Assembly (NCBI GenBank): GCA_017620015.1
Contig: JAFZRE010000019.1
Span: 25,360 to 89,359, forward strand
DNA from: Bacteroidales bacterium
Lineage (GTDB): Bacteria > Bacteroidota > Bacteroidia > Bacteroidales > ML635J-15
Length of the DNA: 64,000 nucleotides
Reading direction: 5' to 3'
Below, piece after piece: positions 5,649 to 15,226 of this stretch. Position 1 is the first letter of the stretch; every line of letters starts with the position of its first letter. The translations under genes and the position numbers were made by a program. The notes under the pieces are model-generated. The model was not told the DNA's origin and made no database searches. It saw only the letters and a program-made list of their open reading frames with translations.

Positions 5649-5855
5649 ATGGTCAGAGGAAAAACTTTATTCAAATGTACCGAATGTGGCGAAAGGTTTC
5701 GCGCAGACGATATTGAATGGTGTGCCACGGCGCTTTCGGTTCCACAACCTTGCCCGCACTGCGGAAGTATAAGGACTATGCCATGGGGATTTATGTCGTT
5801 CCTAAGCAAGTCAACTTACGAAGATATTTGGAAACAAATGGAAGAAAGGAAATAG
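5649..5855 (+). CDS. Small zinc-ribbon protein
   Basis: 68 residues with two knuckles, KCTECGERF (C10, C13) and PCPHCGSI (about C35, C38), which together would bind one zinc ion. The rest is helical and polar. It lies two bases before the second DUF1232 gene, so the two are probably co-translated. The family is not recognised beyond the zinc ribbon; nucleic-acid binding or protein scaffolding are both possible. Confidence 0.65.
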   Translation: MVRGKTLFKCTECGERFRADDIEWCATALSVPQPCPHCGSIRTMPWGFMSFLSKSTYEDIWKQMEERK

Positions 5856-5857
5856 AT

Positions 5858-6166
5858 ATGTCAGAAGATTTAGAAAGAAGAGAAGAATCGCATGTTGGTG
5901 CGTGGATTTGGGGCGTAATCGCTGTATTGTATGCCATATCGCCAGTTGATATTTTGCCCGATGTCATTCCCGTTGCAGGATGGGTTGACGATATACTGAT
6001 TACAGTAACGGGCGGTTTAAATCTTATCCAGTCGTACCTGCAAGAATCCAACGAGCACCTTGCAAAGATTGTCAAGGGCATTAAATGGGTTCTGATAGTG
6101 CTTGGAATTTTAATTATCGCTATTATTGCACTTGTGGTGGTCGGAATTGCAAATTTGTTTACATAA
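5858..6166 (+). CDS. DUF1232 (YkvA-like) membrane protein, copy 2
   Basis: 102 residues. The start at 5858 is preferred over an upstream in-frame start at 5717 that lies within the zinc-ribbon gene; GAAAGGAAAT precedes it. The DUF1232 core is AISPVDILPDVIPVAGWVDD at about residues 28-47, followed by a second long hydrophobic helix (about 75-100). Paralogue of 3741-4058. Confidence 0.8.
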   Translation: MSEDLERREESHVGAWIWGVIAVLYAISPVDILPDVIPVAGWVDDILITVTGGLNLIQSYLQESNEHLAKIVKGIKWVLIVLGILIIAIIALVVVGIANLFT

Positions 6167-6206
6167 TTTAGGATCCGATAGAAAAATGAATAATATTAGT
6201 AATAGA

Positions 6207-6225
6207 TGCTGAAATAAATTCAGCA
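6207..6225. repeat. Small palindromic repeat
   Basis: TGCTGAA and TTCAGCA form a 7-bp hairpin around AATAA, followed by TGACA. The form is like REP-type hairpins scattered between Bacteroidota genes. Confidence 0.45.
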
Positions 6226-6240
6226 TGACAGAGAAGAGAG

Positions 6241-6305
6241 AAATCGTTAATCGTAAATCATTTTGCATCTTGTCAGCAAAAATCGTAAATCTAAAATCGT
6301 AAATC
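6241..6305. repeat. Intergenic repeat shared in inverted orientation with 14,978-15,046
   Basis: An 18-base block at 6261-6278 (TTTTGCATCTTGTCAGCA) is the exact reverse complement of 15029-15046. Both places also carry runs of AAATCGTAAATC or its complement. A related AT-rich run is at 62857-62890. This marks a dispersed intergenic repeat family. Confidence 0.6.
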
Positions 6306-6311
6306 AACTTT

Positions 6312-6800
6312 ATGTTATCGTTATCAGAAAAAATGGTTTTAAAGCTTCGCACCGGATGGTCATCGGCAATAGTTGACTACATCCGCGATATGGACGAAGC
6401 AAATGTTTATATTTCGGCAGGACTGAAGGAAGGTCGTGTCAACGGCAAGGCTGCCCTGCTTAATCCAACAATCATCGGCGAGGCATTCAACTGCCGCAAC
6501 TGGTACGGACGCAAACATCCAGACTACTGGGACTACTGCAATGCCGACCTTATGGGCGAAGGCTATCCTCCCCACGACGAGAATGGCGACCCGTACGAAC
6601 TACATCACATCGGACAGCAGCCCGATTCACCGCTTGCCGAACTTACAGCCGCACAGCATCACGACGACGGCAATTTCCAGATTCTGCATCAATTCGACGA
6701 ATACTCGACCATCGAGCGCGACGAATTCGAAAAGGAGCGCGAAAGGCACTGGATGGCAAGGTTCCAGGATTTCAAGGACTGCTATTCGCGAATGAAATAA
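6312..6800 (+). CDS. Orphan LHH-family (HNH/Endo VII) nuclease domain protein
   Basis: 162 residues. The C-terminal half has YELHHIGQQPDSPLAELTAA, then HHDDGNFQILHQF, which is the LHH signature of the HNH/Endo VII nuclease superfamily: the two His of LHH and a later His are the expected metal and catalytic ligands. LHH domains usually sit at the C-terminus of polymorphic toxins. Here the protein is almost only the nuclease, with no signal peptide or delivery domain, and no immunity-like gene follows (only a repeat element and a terminator). It could be a detached toxin tip, a remnant or a stand-alone nuclease. An alternative start is Met8. Confidence 0.7.
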   Translation: MLSLSEKMVLKLRTGWSSAIVDYIRDMDEANVYISAGLKEGRVNGKAALLNPTIIGEAFNCRNWYGRKHPDYWDYCNADLMGEGYPPHDENGDPYELHHIGQQPDSPLAELTAAQHHDDGNFQILHQFDEYSTIERDEFEKERERHWMARFQDFKDCYSRMK

Positions 6801-6829
6801 AAAACTTTGGTGGCCGATAAAAAATGAAT

Positions 6830-6987
6830 TGTCATTCCACAAAGCAGAGTGAACCGACTAAGGAACGTATCGTGTGAACTCGCTTATGCGGAATCTCCTT
6901 GAATAATACTATAGGAGATTACGGATAGCAGTCTTCACAACGCTCCCCGTTCCGTATCGCGTGTTACGACTAGCTTCCGAAATGACA
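6830..6987. mobile_element. MITE-like dispersed element, copy 1
   Basis: Bounded by TGTCATT and AATGACA as short terminal inverted repeats. The inner stretch, including the block that starts CAGTCTTCACAACGCTCC and runs to CGACTAGCTTCCGAAATGAC, is shared with 30609-30807. It has no ORF, as expected for a non-autonomous repeat. No partner transposase is seen in the window. Confidence 0.6.
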
Positions 6988-7081
6988 AGTTCCTTTATTA
7001 ATATTATCGCCTAAATCATTGATAATATTGTGATTATATGTATTGCTCCATTTTTTTAACGGACCCGAATGAAATAAAAAA

Positions 7082-7102
7082 GGTCGTCAGAAACTGACGA
7101 CC
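7082..7102 (-). terminator. Terminator of the thrS-infC-rpmI-rplT operon
   Basis: A perfect 9-bp stem (GGTCGTCAG with CTGACGACC) around AAA, with a T-run on the minus strand side. It lies 32 bp after the rplT stop. Confidence 0.85.
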
Positions 7103-7133
7103 TTAATTATATCACCTATTCCAAAAATATCAA

Positions 7134-7478
7134 TTATTTTACCTTGTTGCAGATTGCTGCAAATGCTTCCGGGTTGTTCATAGCGAGGTCGGCAAGAACC
7201 TTGCGGTTTATGTCAACATTTGCTGCATGAAGCTTACCCATCAATTGAGAATAACTCAAACCATTTAGACGAGCACCAGCATTAATTCTCTGAATCCACA
7301 ATGCGCGGAATTCTCTCTTCTTGTTTTTTCTGTCTCTGTATGCATAAGCAAGACCTTTTTCGTATGCGTTCTTTGCTACGGTCCAAACCTTACTTCTTGC
7401 TCCAAAATAACCTCTAGTCTGAGAAAGAACTTTTCTTCTCCTGTTTCTAGCGGCAACTACGTTTACACTTCTTGGCAT
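7134..7478 (-). CDS. rplT: Large ribosomal subunit protein bL20
   Basis: 114 residues, the usual size. The N-terminus is typical ([20 protein letters not shown], then RGYFGARS), very basic and able to thread into 23S rRNA; the C-terminal globular part ends with [20 protein letters not shown]. It is the last gene of the conserved thrS-infC-rpmI-rplT order. It is needed early in 50S assembly, and in other bacteria represses its own operon; no such operator was identified here. Confidence 0.98.
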   Translation of the reverse strand: MPRSVNVVAARNRRRKVLSQTRGYFGARSKVWTVAKNAYEKGLAYAYRDRKNKKREFRALWIQRINAGARLNGLSYSQLMGKLHAANVDINRKVLADLAMNNPEAFAAICNKVK

Positions 7479-7576
7479 AATCTTAAAATTTGCGAGCGTT
7501 AGCGTCCTTTTGATCGGAACTTGCGGCTAAACGTTCTGGTTCATAATTTAATTAATCATTCTAACTGCGCGGAAAA

Positions 7577-7774
7577 CTATTTCATTCCAAGCAACAACTT
7601 TACAGATTTTTCCTTGTTTTCTGCTACTGTTGTGTAGTGAGCAAGTTCTCTTTTGCGCTTAGTAGCCTTCTTGGTCAGGATGTGACTCTTGAAAGCGTGT
7701 CTTCTTTTGATCTTACCGGTTCCGGTCAAGAAAAATCTCTTCTTAGCTCCGGAATTAGTCTTCATTTTTGGCAT
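7577..7774 (-). CDS. rpmI: Large ribosomal subunit protein bL35
   Basis: 65 residues with the standard start [20 protein letters not shown] and the basic [20 protein letters not shown] stretch. It sits between infC and rplT, with 21 bp to infC and 98 bp to rplT. Confidence 0.97.
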   Translation of the reverse strand: MPKMKTNSGAKKRFFLTGTGKIKRRHAFKSHILTKKATKRKRELAHYTTVAENKEKSVKLLLGMK

Positions 7775-7795
7775 TGTTCTAAATTTTTAAAGTTA

Positions 7796-8329
7796 TTATT
7801 TCTTTTTAGGTTTAGGTGATATCACAATTTGCATTTTCTTTCCTTCGAGCTTAGGCATCTGGTCGATCTTGCCGTACTCCTCGAGGTCGTTTGCAAGCTT
7901 CAGAAGCAATATTTCGCCCTGCTCCTTATACACAATCGAACGTCCCTTGAAAAATACGTATGCCTTTACCTTGTTGCCTTCGTCGAGGAATCTCTTGGCA
8001 TGGTTCAGCTTGAAGTTGTAGTCGTGGTCATCGGTCTGAGGGCCAAAGCGCAACTCCTTGATTGTCATCGTATGAGTCTTGCTCTGCAACTCCTTCTGCT
8101 TGCGCTTCTGCTGATAAAGGAATTTCTGGTAGTCGATAACCTTGCATACGGGCGGATCGGCGGTCGGAACTATTTCTACCAAGTCCATCTCGAGTTGTTC
8201 CGCAATGTCCAAAGCTTCCCTAATGCTGTAAACTCCAGGTTTATCAACATTATCGCCTGTTACACGTACAAATGGTGCGCGAATTGCGCGATTAATTCTG
8301 TGTTCGTTTTGCTGATTTTCTTTTGCCAT
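7796..8329 (-). CDS. infC: Translation initiation factor IF-3
   Basis: 177 residues, full length. The N-domain has [16 protein letters not shown] and the [13 protein letters not shown] stretch; the linker is lysine-rich; the C-domain has [20 protein letters not shown], the ribosome-binding part. It ends with the lysine tail SPKPKKK. It starts with ATG, not the rare ATT or ATC used for autoregulation in enterobacteria, so that control is unlikely here. IF-3 keeps 30S subunits free and checks the start codon. Confidence 0.97.
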   Translation of the reverse strand: MAKENQQNEHRINRAIRAPFVRVTGDNVDKPGVYSIREALDIAEQLEMDLVEIVPTADPPVCKVIDYQKFLYQQKRKQKELQSKTHTMTIKELRFGPQTDDHDYNFKLNHAKRFLDEGNKVKAYVFFKGRSIVYKEQGEILLLKLANDLEEYGKIDQMPKLEGKKMQIVISPKPKKK

Positions 8330-8362
8330 ATAAATTTTATAAAAAACTTTTACCTCCTTTTA

Positions 8363-10300
8363 TTAGTCAATATACTTTTTTACTTCATCGTTTACAATCT
8401 TTGCAAAATCTTCGACCGACATTGCGCCCATATCGCCTGCGCCCTGCTTGCGAACCGAAAGCTGACCGTTTTCCTGTTCCTTTTCGCCTACAATAAGCAG
8501 ATAAGGAATCCTCTTCAATTCGTTGTCGCGAATCTTACGGCCAATCTTTTCGTTTCTCTCGTCGATGATACCGTTTACATTCAAGTCCTTAAGCTTGTTC
8601 ACTACTTCGTGGGCATAGTCGTTGAACTTTTCGCTGATTGGCAATACTACAAACTGGTTCGGAGCAAGCCAAATCGGGAACTTGCCAGCGGTGTGCTCGA
8701 TAAGCACTGCCACGAAACGTTCCATCGAACCGAACGGTGCACGGTGAATCATAACCGGACGGTGCTTCTTGTTGTCTTCGCCAACATATTCGAGTTCGAA
8801 GCGCTCCGGCAAGTTGTAGTCGACCTGGATAGTTCCGAGCTGCCAACGACGACCGATAGCGTCCTTTACCATGAAGTCCAACTTAGGACCGTAGAAAGCT
8901 GCCTCACCATATTCTACGCGTGCAGGAAGATTCTTTTCCTTGCAAGCGTCGATGATTGCCTGTTCTGCCATTGCCCAAACCTCGTCGGAACCAACATACT
9001 TTGTTGTGTTGTTGGGGTCGCGGAGCGAAATCTGTGCTTCGAAGTTCTGGAAATCGAGAGCCTTGAAGATGATTTCGATGATTTCCATTACGCGGATGAA
9101 CTCCTGCTTAACCTGGTCCTGACGGCAGAATATGTGTGCATCGTCCTGTGTGAACGAACGAACGCGGGTAAGTCCGTGCAATTCGCCCGACTGCTCGTAG
9201 CGGTAAACAGTACCGAATTCAGCAATACGCAGAGGCAAATCCTTGTAGCTGCGTGGGCTGTTCTTGAAAATCATACAGTGATGAGGGCAGTTCATCGGCT
9301 TAAGCAAGTACATTTCGCCTTCTTCGGGAGTGGTAATCGGCTGGAACGAGTCCTTGCCGTAGTGATCCCAGTGACCTGAAGTAACATACAAAGCCTTGTT
9401 TCCGATGTGCGGAGTCATAACCTGCTGGTAACCGTAGCGTTTCTGGATTTTCTTGAGGAAATCTTCGAGACGCAGACGCAATGCGGTACCGTTTGGCAAC
9501 CAGATAGGCAAGCCCTTGCCAACCATATCGGAGAACATGAAAAGTTCGAGTTCCTTACCGATTTTGCGGTGGTCGCGCTTCTTGGCTTCTTCGAGCATGG
9601 TGATGTATTCTTCCAACATCTTCTGCTTCGGGAAGCTGATACCGTAAACGCGGGTAAGCTGCTTGCGGGTTTCATCGCCACGCCAGTAAGCGCCAGCCAA
9701 GCTCAATACCTGGATAGCCTTTACATAGCCAGTAGATGGAATATGCGGGCCCTTGCAGAGGTCGGTGAATTCGCCCTGGTTGTAAAGGGTAATCTTGCCG
9801 TCCTCGAGTTCGGAGATGAGTTCAACCTTGTATTCGTCGCCGCGTTCCTCGAACAGCTTGAGAGCGTCGGCTTTCGAGATGTCCTTTCTTACGAGCTTTG
9901 AATCGGCACGACAGATTTCCATCATCTTATTGTTGATTGCTGCGAAATCGTTTTCCGAAAGGATTTTTCCATCGGGAAGTTCAATGTCGTAGTAGAAACC
10001 GTTTTCAACAGCTGGACCGATACCGAACTTTGTTCCTGGGAACAACTTCTGGATAGCCTCGGCCATAATATGTGAAGAGGTGTGCCAGAAAGCGTGCTTA
10101 CCTTCCTCGTCCTCGAACTTGTGCAACTTGATGGAAGCATCTTCCATTATTGGCATTGTCAAGTCGCGAACTTCACCATTTACACTAATCGAAAGCACCT
10201 CCTTAGCAAGACGAGGGCTAATGCTTTCGGCTATCTCCATTCCAGTAACACCTTGCTGGTATTCCTTAACCGAACCGTCGGGTAAAGTAATTTTTATCAT
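8363..10300 (-). CDS. thrS: Threonyl-tRNA synthetase
   Basis: 645 residues, full length. Order of domains: TGS (1-60); editing domain with H73 and H77 in [11 protein letters not shown], and C182/H186 in CKGPHIP; class II catalytic core with the zinc ligand Cys338 in [10 protein letters not shown] and motif 2 around [16 protein letters not shown]; and an anticodon-binding domain at the end. All the key residues needed for charging tRNA-Thr and clearing Ser-tRNA are present. First gene of its operon, behind a -7 box at 10330-10337. Confidence 0.98.
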   Translation of the reverse strand: MIKITLPDGSVKEYQQGVTGMEIAESISPRLAKEVLSISVNGEVRDLTMPIMEDASIKLHKFEDEEGKHAFWHTSSHIMAEAIQKLFPGTKFGIGPAVENGFYYDIELPDGKILSENDFAAINNKMMEICRADSKLVRKDISKADALKLFEERGDEYKVELISELEDGKITLYNQGEFTDLCKGPHIPSTGYVKAIQVLSLAGAYWRGDETRKQLTRVYGISFPKQKMLEEYITMLEEAKKRDHRKIGKELELFMFSDMVGKGLPIWLPNGTALRLRLEDFLKKIQKRYGYQQVMTPHIGNKALYVTSGHWDHYGKDSFQPITTPEEGEMYLLKPMNCPHHCMIFKNSPRSYKDLPLRIAEFGTVYRYEQSGELHGLTRVRSFTQDDAHIFCRQDQVKQEFIRVMEIIEIIFKALDFQNFEAQISLRDPNNTTKYVGSDEVWAMAEQAIIDACKEKNLPARVEYGEAAFYGPKLDFMVKDAIGRRWQLGTIQVDYNLPERFELEYVGEDNKKHRPVMIHRAPFGSMERFVAVLIEHTAGKFPIWLAPNQFVVLPISEKFNDYAHEVVNKLKDLNVNGIIDERNEKIGRKIRDNELKRIPYLLIVGEKEQENGQLSVRKQGAGDMGAMSVEDFAKIVNDEVKKYID

Positions 10301-10329
10301 CTTATTCTTTTATAGTCAAAAATTTCGCG

Positions 10330-10337
10330 CAAAATTA
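10330..10337 (-). promoter_or_regulatory. -7 promoter box of the thrS operon
   Basis: On the minus strand it reads TAATTTTG, an exact TAnnTTTG match, 30 bp before the thrS start. No T-box or other leader structure is seen in this short leader. Confidence 0.6.
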
Positions 10338-10526
10338 TCACTTTTTTTTCAGATACACAGCAGTAAGCGGAAAATAATTTTTTGCACATAATCCACTATG
10401 CATCAATGTTTTAAACCATTTAGCAGTGATTAAAGCAAATTTAATCTAGCCTTGCAAGCAAGCAAATTGTTCATAATCGGTTAATTTTTTGAACATAAAA
10501 TAGTTGCGGAAGGATTATCCACTATT

Positions 10527-10557
10527 TTTGTTTGTGACAAATAATTTCTTACTTTTG
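10527..10557 (+). promoter_or_regulatory. Promoter of the retropepsin/PDZ gene
   Basis: TTTG at 10527-10530 and TACTTTTG at 10550-10557 are 19 bp apart, the ideal Bacteroidota spacing. It decides the start of the next gene: the in-frame ATG at 10504 lies upstream of the promoter and cannot be used from this transcript. Confidence 0.75.
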
Positions 10558-10578
10558 TGCCATATAAAAAATACTAAC

Positions 10579-11805
10579 ATGAGGGAACACACAAAAACTT
10601 TCGCTTTCATAAAAGCAATGACCATAATTCTGGTTAGCCTGACATCGTTGCAGTCGGCAGCGCAAATCGCTAAAGCATTTGATTTCAACATTGCCAACAC
10701 CGACTTTGTAGATACTGTGAAAATAAAGATTTGGAACGGGGCTGCTGTAGTCCCGGTAGAGATTAACGGAGTTGTAAGAAACATGCTGTTCGACACTGGA
10801 GCGCAGACTGGCTTCTGGATAGGAAAAGAGGAGGACTGGATGATAGCGTCGGGCGACAGTGTAAAAACCGTCGACTCACAAAAAGCAATGCTTAAGAAAG
10901 CTATTCACAAGTGCCCGACCATTAAGATGGGCAACATTAGCATCGAAAACTACCCTATTATTGTTGACAACGGCTTAAGCCAATACACCTGCGGAATTAT
11001 TGATGGCGCACTTGCGTTCGACCTTATTGTCAAAAAAGGCCTTTCGTTCAAATTCGACACGAAAGACAGCCTGATGATAGTAACCGACCGCAAGGGATTC
11101 TTCGCCAAGGAGGAGAAAGGACATAAAATACTGAAATACGATTCGAGCAGACCGACATTTTTCGTAAAATTCCCGTTTTCCAAAATCAGGATGCTCTTCG
11201 ACTCGGGAAATGTAGGTGGCTGGTTCGACCTTCCTCAAGAGCTGCTTGACCGCTGGTGCAAAAGCGACCAGAAAATGAAACAGAAAATAGATGAAATGAC
11301 TTTACATTCAGACACTTCAGTCCTATCGAGCGCTGGTGTTTTCGGTGCCACCTACGACACAGTCGCCTACAGGATTCTTCGTATTCCGCAGGTAGAGATT
11401 GGAGACCTTACATTCAAGGACTTGTGTATTTCGACCAATACGGCTATGCTGAAACTTGGTACGGCCGTAATGCAACACGCATCTCTTATTATCGATGCTC
11501 CGAAACGGCGCTTTGTGCTGCTTCCTCACGATGGAAAGTCGGAAGTTGTTGTTGCAAACAAAATAACAAGGGGACTCTCATTTAGGCCAGCCGAAGATGG
11601 CGACACTCTTGGCGTAGCAAGGGCCATTGTAAAAAAAGGTTTGGATGCATACAAAAAAGGCGTTCGCTCTGGCGACTACCTGATAAGCATCGACGGAATT
11701 CCTATTACAGATTATTGCACATTTAGGTTGCTGGAACCACATGACGATTTAATGCATTATGTGCTCCGCAGTCCCGAAGGGGAAATAAAAGAAGTGGACT
11801 TGTAA
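10579..11805 (+). CDS. Two-lobed aspartyl protease-like protein with PDZ domain
   Basis: 408 residues from the ATG placed just after the promoter. There is a signal peptide or anchor at about 10-28. Two catalytic-type motifs, LFDTGAQTG (Asp72) and LFDSGNVGG (about Asp208), each start a beta-rich half as in pepsin-like folds. A PDZ domain follows at about 345-405 (KGVRSGDYLISIDGIPITDY). The layout matches exported Bacteroidota aspartyl-protease/PDZ proteins whose substrates are unknown. The second motif is DSG rather than DTG, which is tolerated in active enzymes. It stands alone between thrS (divergent) and a lipoprotein gene. Confidence 0.75.
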   Translation: MREHTKTFAFIKAMTIILVSLTSLQSAAQIAKAFDFNIANTDFVDTVKIKIWNGAAVVPVEINGVVRNMLFDTGAQTGFWIGKEEDWMIASGDSVKTVDSQKAMLKKAIHKCPTIKMGNISIENYPIIVDNGLSQYTCGIIDGALAFDLIVKKGLSFKFDTKDSLMIVTDRKGFFAKEEKGHKILKYDSSRPTFFVKFPFSKIRMLFDSGNVGGWFDLPQELLDRWCKSDQKMKQKIDEMTLHSDTSVLSSAGVFGATYDTVAYRILRIPQVEIGDLTFKDLCISTNTAMLKLGTAVMQHASLIIDAPKRRFVLLPHDGKSEVVVANKITRGLSFRPAEDGDTLGVARAIVKKGLDAYKKGVRSGDYLISIDGIPITDYCTFRLLEPHDDLMHYVLRSPEGEIKEVDL

Positions 11806-11908
11806 TATTACTCCACGGCTTCGATACGAAAATTAGTGTTCAAATGAAAAAAACAGCATTTTTCTCTAACATTTTTTTTGACATCCACTTACCTATATAT
11901 ATTTTTTA

Positions 11909-11916
11909 TATCTTTG
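11909..11916 (+). promoter_or_regulatory. -7 promoter box of the beta-helix lipoprotein gene
   Basis: TATCTTTG, an exact match, 39 bp before the chosen ATG at 11955. It excludes the upstream in-frame ATG at 11844. Confidence 0.6.
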
Positions 11917-11954
11917 CAATATTTATTAACGAAATAATTTTAAAGATGATTTAT

Positions 11955-13406
11955 ATGAAGAGATTTTTAATTATCGCCACAACATTCCTAATGGGAATGC
12001 TGGCATTGAACTCGTGTGTAAAAGAATACACAATCACAGTGACCTCTAACAACAGCGAATGGGGAACCGTTGCAGGTACAGGCACCTACCTTGCAAATTC
12101 GGAAATTGTAATCACAGCAATCCCGGCAGCCGGCTACTATTTCATCAAGTGGGACGATGAAAACACCGACAACCCGCGTACCGTTATAGTAAACGGCGAC
12201 AAGACCTACCAGGCAATCTTCTCCAACAATCCTAACGGTGGCGGACAAGGTGGCGGAAGCGGAACTGCTGTAAATTTCAGCGGAAACATTGACGAAAACA
12301 CCACTTGGCCGGACCTTGGTCTCGATGTTGACTATATCGTAGACGGCTGGATTTATATCGAAGGCAATTCCTTGCTGACCATTGAGCCTGGTGTTACAAT
12401 CATGTTTACAGGAGTAAACGGTGGTATGAGTGTCGAAGAAAATGCAGGTCTGCGTATGGTTGGTACAGCCGACAAGCCTATCAAGTTTGTTGGTCCTACA
12501 AACAATGTGAACAATGGTTCTTGGAATCGTATTCAAATCAAATCGAAACGCACTGACAACGTATGGGAATATGTTGAGTTTATCCGTGGCGGATCCAGCG
12601 ATTATGTATGGGATGCTGTTGTAGATGTACAAGGGGCCAAACTTTCAATGAGAAACTGTACAATCGACGGTTCTCTTGGTTGCGGTATGGACTTAGAATA
12701 CGAAGCAAAACTTATGGCATTCGAAGGAAATACAATCAAGAATTGTGCAAAATATCCTATCATAAGCGGTGACTGGTGCTCATTGTTCGACCTTAATGCC
12801 AACAATACATTTAGCAACAATACCAAGAATTTTGTAGCTGCATATTGCAGTAGTATTGACATGACAGAGAACACTACGATAAAAAAGCTCCCAATACCTT
12901 ATTATATTGACTATGGTATAAGTGTTTCGGGCGGCTACAAACTTACCATCGAAGCCGGTGCTGAATTTTATGTCAACAGCGAAAAGGATATTCATATTTC
13001 TGACGAAAGCGGTTTCATTGCAAACGGTACGGCAGCAGAACCGATTGTTTTCCGTGGTATGGAAAATGAAATCGGCTACTGGAGAGGTATTAAGTATCAC
13101 AGCCAAAAAGAATCTTCGATAATGAATTATTGCAAGATAGGAAACTGCGGAGAAAATGAAGCAGGATTCTGGAGCGCATGTCTTTCTTTCTGGAACGGTT
13201 CGCGTCTTACCTTGACAAACTGCACCTTTGGCAACTGCCGTCACTATGGCATCGCACTTGACGACATTGAAAATATGAATAGCATTACCCACAGCGGCAA
13301 TACATTTACAGGCTGCAACGCAGGCAATGTATTTGTTGAAACTGGTGGAGATTACCATGACACCCACTACGATGACGGTCAGATACTTGACAACTTACCA
13401 GAATAA
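11955..13406 (+). CDS. Surface lipoprotein with InlB-type B-repeat and right-handed beta-helix
   Basis: 483 residues. Lipoprotein signal MKRFLIIATTFLMGMLALNS before Cys21. Residues about 25-92 form a divergent InlB B-repeat module (EWGTVAGTGTY, then GYYFIKWDD), a common beta-grasp spacer. A Gly-rich linker (GGGQGGGSG) leads to a long region of short repeating strands (LTIEPGVTIMF, NCTIDGS, NCTFGNCRHYGIALDDI) typical of parallel beta-helix proteins. No glycosidase or lyase catalytic motif could be picked out, so it may bind polysaccharide or act as an adhesin. Start chosen from the lipobox and the promoter. Confidence 0.7.
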   Translation: MKRFLIIATTFLMGMLALNSCVKEYTITVTSNNSEWGTVAGTGTYLANSEIVITAIPAAGYYFIKWDDENTDNPRTVIVNGDKTYQAIFSNNPNGGGQGGGSGTAVNFSGNIDENTTWPDLGLDVDYIVDGWIYIEGNSLLTIEPGVTIMFTGVNGGMSVEENAGLRMVGTADKPIKFVGPTNNVNNGSWNRIQIKSKRTDNVWEYVEFIRGGSSDYVWDAVVDVQGAKLSMRNCTIDGSLGCGMDLEYEAKLMAFEGNTIKNCAKYPIISGDWCSLFDLNANNTFSNNTKNFVAAYCSSIDMTENTTIKKLPIPYYIDYGISVSGGYKLTIEAGAEFYVNSEKDIHISDESGFIANGTAAEPIVFRGMENEIGYWRGIKYHSQKESSIMNYCKIGNCGENEAGFWSACLSFWNGSRLTLTNCTFGNCRHYGIALDDIENMNSITHSGNTFTGCNAGNVFVETGGDYHDTHYDDGQILDNLPE

Positions 13407-13460
13407 AATTTTAGTTTGACATAGGTAATGGCAGTTCAAAAGGCTGCCATTTTTGTAAAA

Positions 13461-13495
13461 AAAAGGCTGTCAAAGAACATTCTAGACAGCCTTTT
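13461..13495. terminator. Bidirectional terminator between the beta-helix lipoprotein and ahcY
   Basis: AAAAGGCTGTC and GACAGCCTTTT form an 11-bp stem with A/T runs on both sides, between two convergent genes. Confidence 0.85.
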
Positions 13496-13514
13496 GCAGT
13501 GTTTAATTCGTATC

Positions 13515-14930
13515 TTAGTACCTGTAATGGTCAGCCTTGAACGGCCCTTCAACTGGAACACCGATGTAGTCGGCTTGCTTCTGCGTAAGTTTTGTGAGCT
13601 TAACGCCAAGCTGGTCGAGGTGGAGGCGGGCAACTTCTTCGTCCAAGTACTTAGGCAGACGATAAACATCAACCTTGTAGTTGTTCTTCCAGAGGTCGAG
13701 CTGAGCCAAAGTCTGGTTCGAGAACGAGTTGCTCATTACAAACGATGAGTGACCTGTTGCGCAACCGAGGTTTACGAGACGACCTTCAGCTAGCAGGAAG
13801 ATTGAATTTCCTGTCGGGAAAGTATATTTGTCAACCTGTGGCTTGATGTTGGTCTTTACAACGCCCGGGCAGTTTTCGAGGCGGTCAACCTGAATTTCGT
13901 TGTCGAAGTGACCGATGTTGCAAACTATTGCCTGGTCCTTCATCTGCTTCATGTGTTCGAGAGTAACAACGTCGCAGTTGCCTGTGGTGGTAACGAAAAT
14001 GTTACCTTCCTTGACAGCTTCTTCCATTGTTGTCACTTCGTAGCCTTCCATAGCGGCCTGCAGAGCACATATCGGGTCAATTTCGGTAATGAGAACCCTC
14101 GCTCCGTAGGTGTGCATCGAGCGGGCGCAACCCTTGCCAACATCGCCGTAGCCAAGAACAACGACTGTCTTTCCGGCAATCATAACATCGGTAGCACGCT
14201 TGATACCGTCGGCCAACGATTCGCGGCAGCCGTATAGGTTGTCAAACTTCGACTTTGTAACCGAGTCGTTTACGTTGATTGCAGGAATGAGCAGTTCGCC
14301 CTTTGCCATCATCTGGTACAGACGGTGAACGCCAGTGGTTGTTTCTTCCGAAACGCCCTTGAGTTCGGCAATTGTGCGGTGCCATTTCTGGTTGTCGGCA
14401 GCAAGCATAGCCTTCAAGGTTTCCTGAATTGCCTTTTCTTCGTGGCACGACGGAACGAAATCCAAGGTCTTGGCATCGTTTTCGGCAGCATAGCCTTTGT
14501 GTACCAACAAAGTAGCATCGCCACCATCGTCAACTATCAAGTTTGGACCGAGTCCGCCAGGGAACGACAATGCCTGCAATGTACACCACCAGTATTCTTC
14601 AAGAGTTTCGCCCTTCCAAGCGAAAACAGGAACGCCAGCCTTTGCAATTGCGGCTGCTGCGTGGTCCTGAGTCGAGAAGATGTTGCAGCTTGCCCAGCGC
14701 ACGTCGGCACCAAGTTCGACCAATGTTTCAATAAGAACGGCAGTCTGTATTGTCATGTGCAACGAACCAGAGATTCTTGCGCCCTTCAGCGGCTTTTCGG
14801 CTGCGTATTTGCGGCGTATGCTCATCAATCCAGGCATTTCCTTTTCTGCCATCTCGATTTCCTTGCGTCCCCATTCTGCGAGGGACATATCGGCTACCTT
14901 GTAAGGTAATTTTGTGATTATTTCTTCCAT
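13515..14930 (-). CDS. ahcY: Adenosylhomocysteinase
   Basis: 471 residues from the ATG at 14930. The in-frame ATG at 14963 lies inside the -7 box and is excluded. It hydrolyses S-adenosylhomocysteine to homocysteine and adenosine. Substrate segment [19 protein letters not shown]-binding Rossmann motif [13 protein letters not shown], and the characteristic C-terminus ending KADHYRY are all present. Monocistronic, between its own promoter and the shared terminator. Confidence 0.97.
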   Translation of the reverse strand: MEEIITKLPYKVADMSLAEWGRKEIEMAEKEMPGLMSIRRKYAAEKPLKGARISGSLHMTIQTAVLIETLVELGADVRWASCNIFSTQDHAAAAIAKAGVPVFAWKGETLEEYWWCTLQALSFPGGLGPNLIVDDGGDATLLVHKGYAAENDAKTLDFVPSCHEEKAIQETLKAMLAADNQKWHRTIAELKGVSEETTTGVHRLYQMMAKGELLIPAINVNDSVTKSKFDNLYGCRESLADGIKRATDVMIAGKTVVVLGYGDVGKGCARSMHTYGARVLITEIDPICALQAAMEGYEVTTMEEAVKEGNIFVTTTGNCDVVTLEHMKQMKDQAIVCNIGHFDNEIQVDRLENCPGVVKTNIKPQVDKYTFPTGNSIFLLAEGRLVNLGCATGHSSFVMSNSFSNQTLAQLDLWKNNYKVDVYRLPKYLDEEVARLHLDQLGVKLTKLTQKQADYIGVPVEGPFKADHYRY

Positions 14931-14960
14931 CGTTATGTTTTTATCAATTTTTTGAAAGCG

Positions 14961-14968
14961 CAAAGATA
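14961..14968 (-). promoter_or_regulatory. -7 promoter box of ahcY
   Basis: The minus strand reads TATCTTTG, 30 bp before the chosen start. Confidence 0.65.
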
Positions 14969-14977
14969 CAATAATAT

Positions 14978-15046
14978 TTACGATTTACGAAGGACGATTT
15001 ACGATTTTAGCTTCGCTGAGCTAAAGGTTGCTGACAAGATGCAAAA
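14978..15046. repeat. Intergenic repeat, inverted relative to 6,241-6,305
   Basis: GATTTACGA-type runs, then an 18-base block at 15029-15046 that is the exact reverse complement of 6261-6278. It is directly followed by the 8-bp-period array. Confidence 0.6.
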
Positions 15047-15049
15047 GGG

Positions 15050-15137
15050 CTAACAGGCTTGCAGGCTCACAGTCTTGCAGTTTGCTCGACTGGCCTTCCG
15101 TTCGACCTCAAGACTAGTCTTCTGCTAACCTTTCGCA
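15050..15137. repeat. 8-bp-period degenerate array A (11 units)
   Basis: Consecutive 8-mers with no gap: CTAACAGG, CTTGCAGG, CTCACAGT, CTTGCAGT, TTGCTCGA and so on to CTTTCGCA. The period is strict while the two middle bases vary. Arrays B (58687-58814) and C (61528-61607) use the same words. Confidence 0.7.
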
Positions 15138-15159
15138 ATGCATAAGCAAGGTGCAACCG

Positions 15160-15226
15160 ATTGTCAATTATTCATTATCCATTGTTAATTGTCCATTATC
15201 CATTGTCAATTATTAATTGTCAATTG
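15160..15226. repeat. ATTGTCAATT/ATCCATT repeat overlapping the rsmE 3' end
   Basis: Alternating ATTGTCAATT, ATTCATTATCC and ATTGTTAATT words. It supplies the last codons and stop of rsmE (encoded tail NQLTINN). A second copy at 61631-61656 supplies the purM stop. Confidence 0.6.

Noticed and set aside
8330..8362. Non-ATG start for infC with autoregulation as in enterobacteria
   Set aside because: The start is ATG and gives a normal N-terminus.
7829..9379. A 516-codon open frame on the plus strand
   Set aside because: It lies antisense to infC and thrS, whose protein motifs are complete; the hydrophobic translation is a shadow of their codon use.
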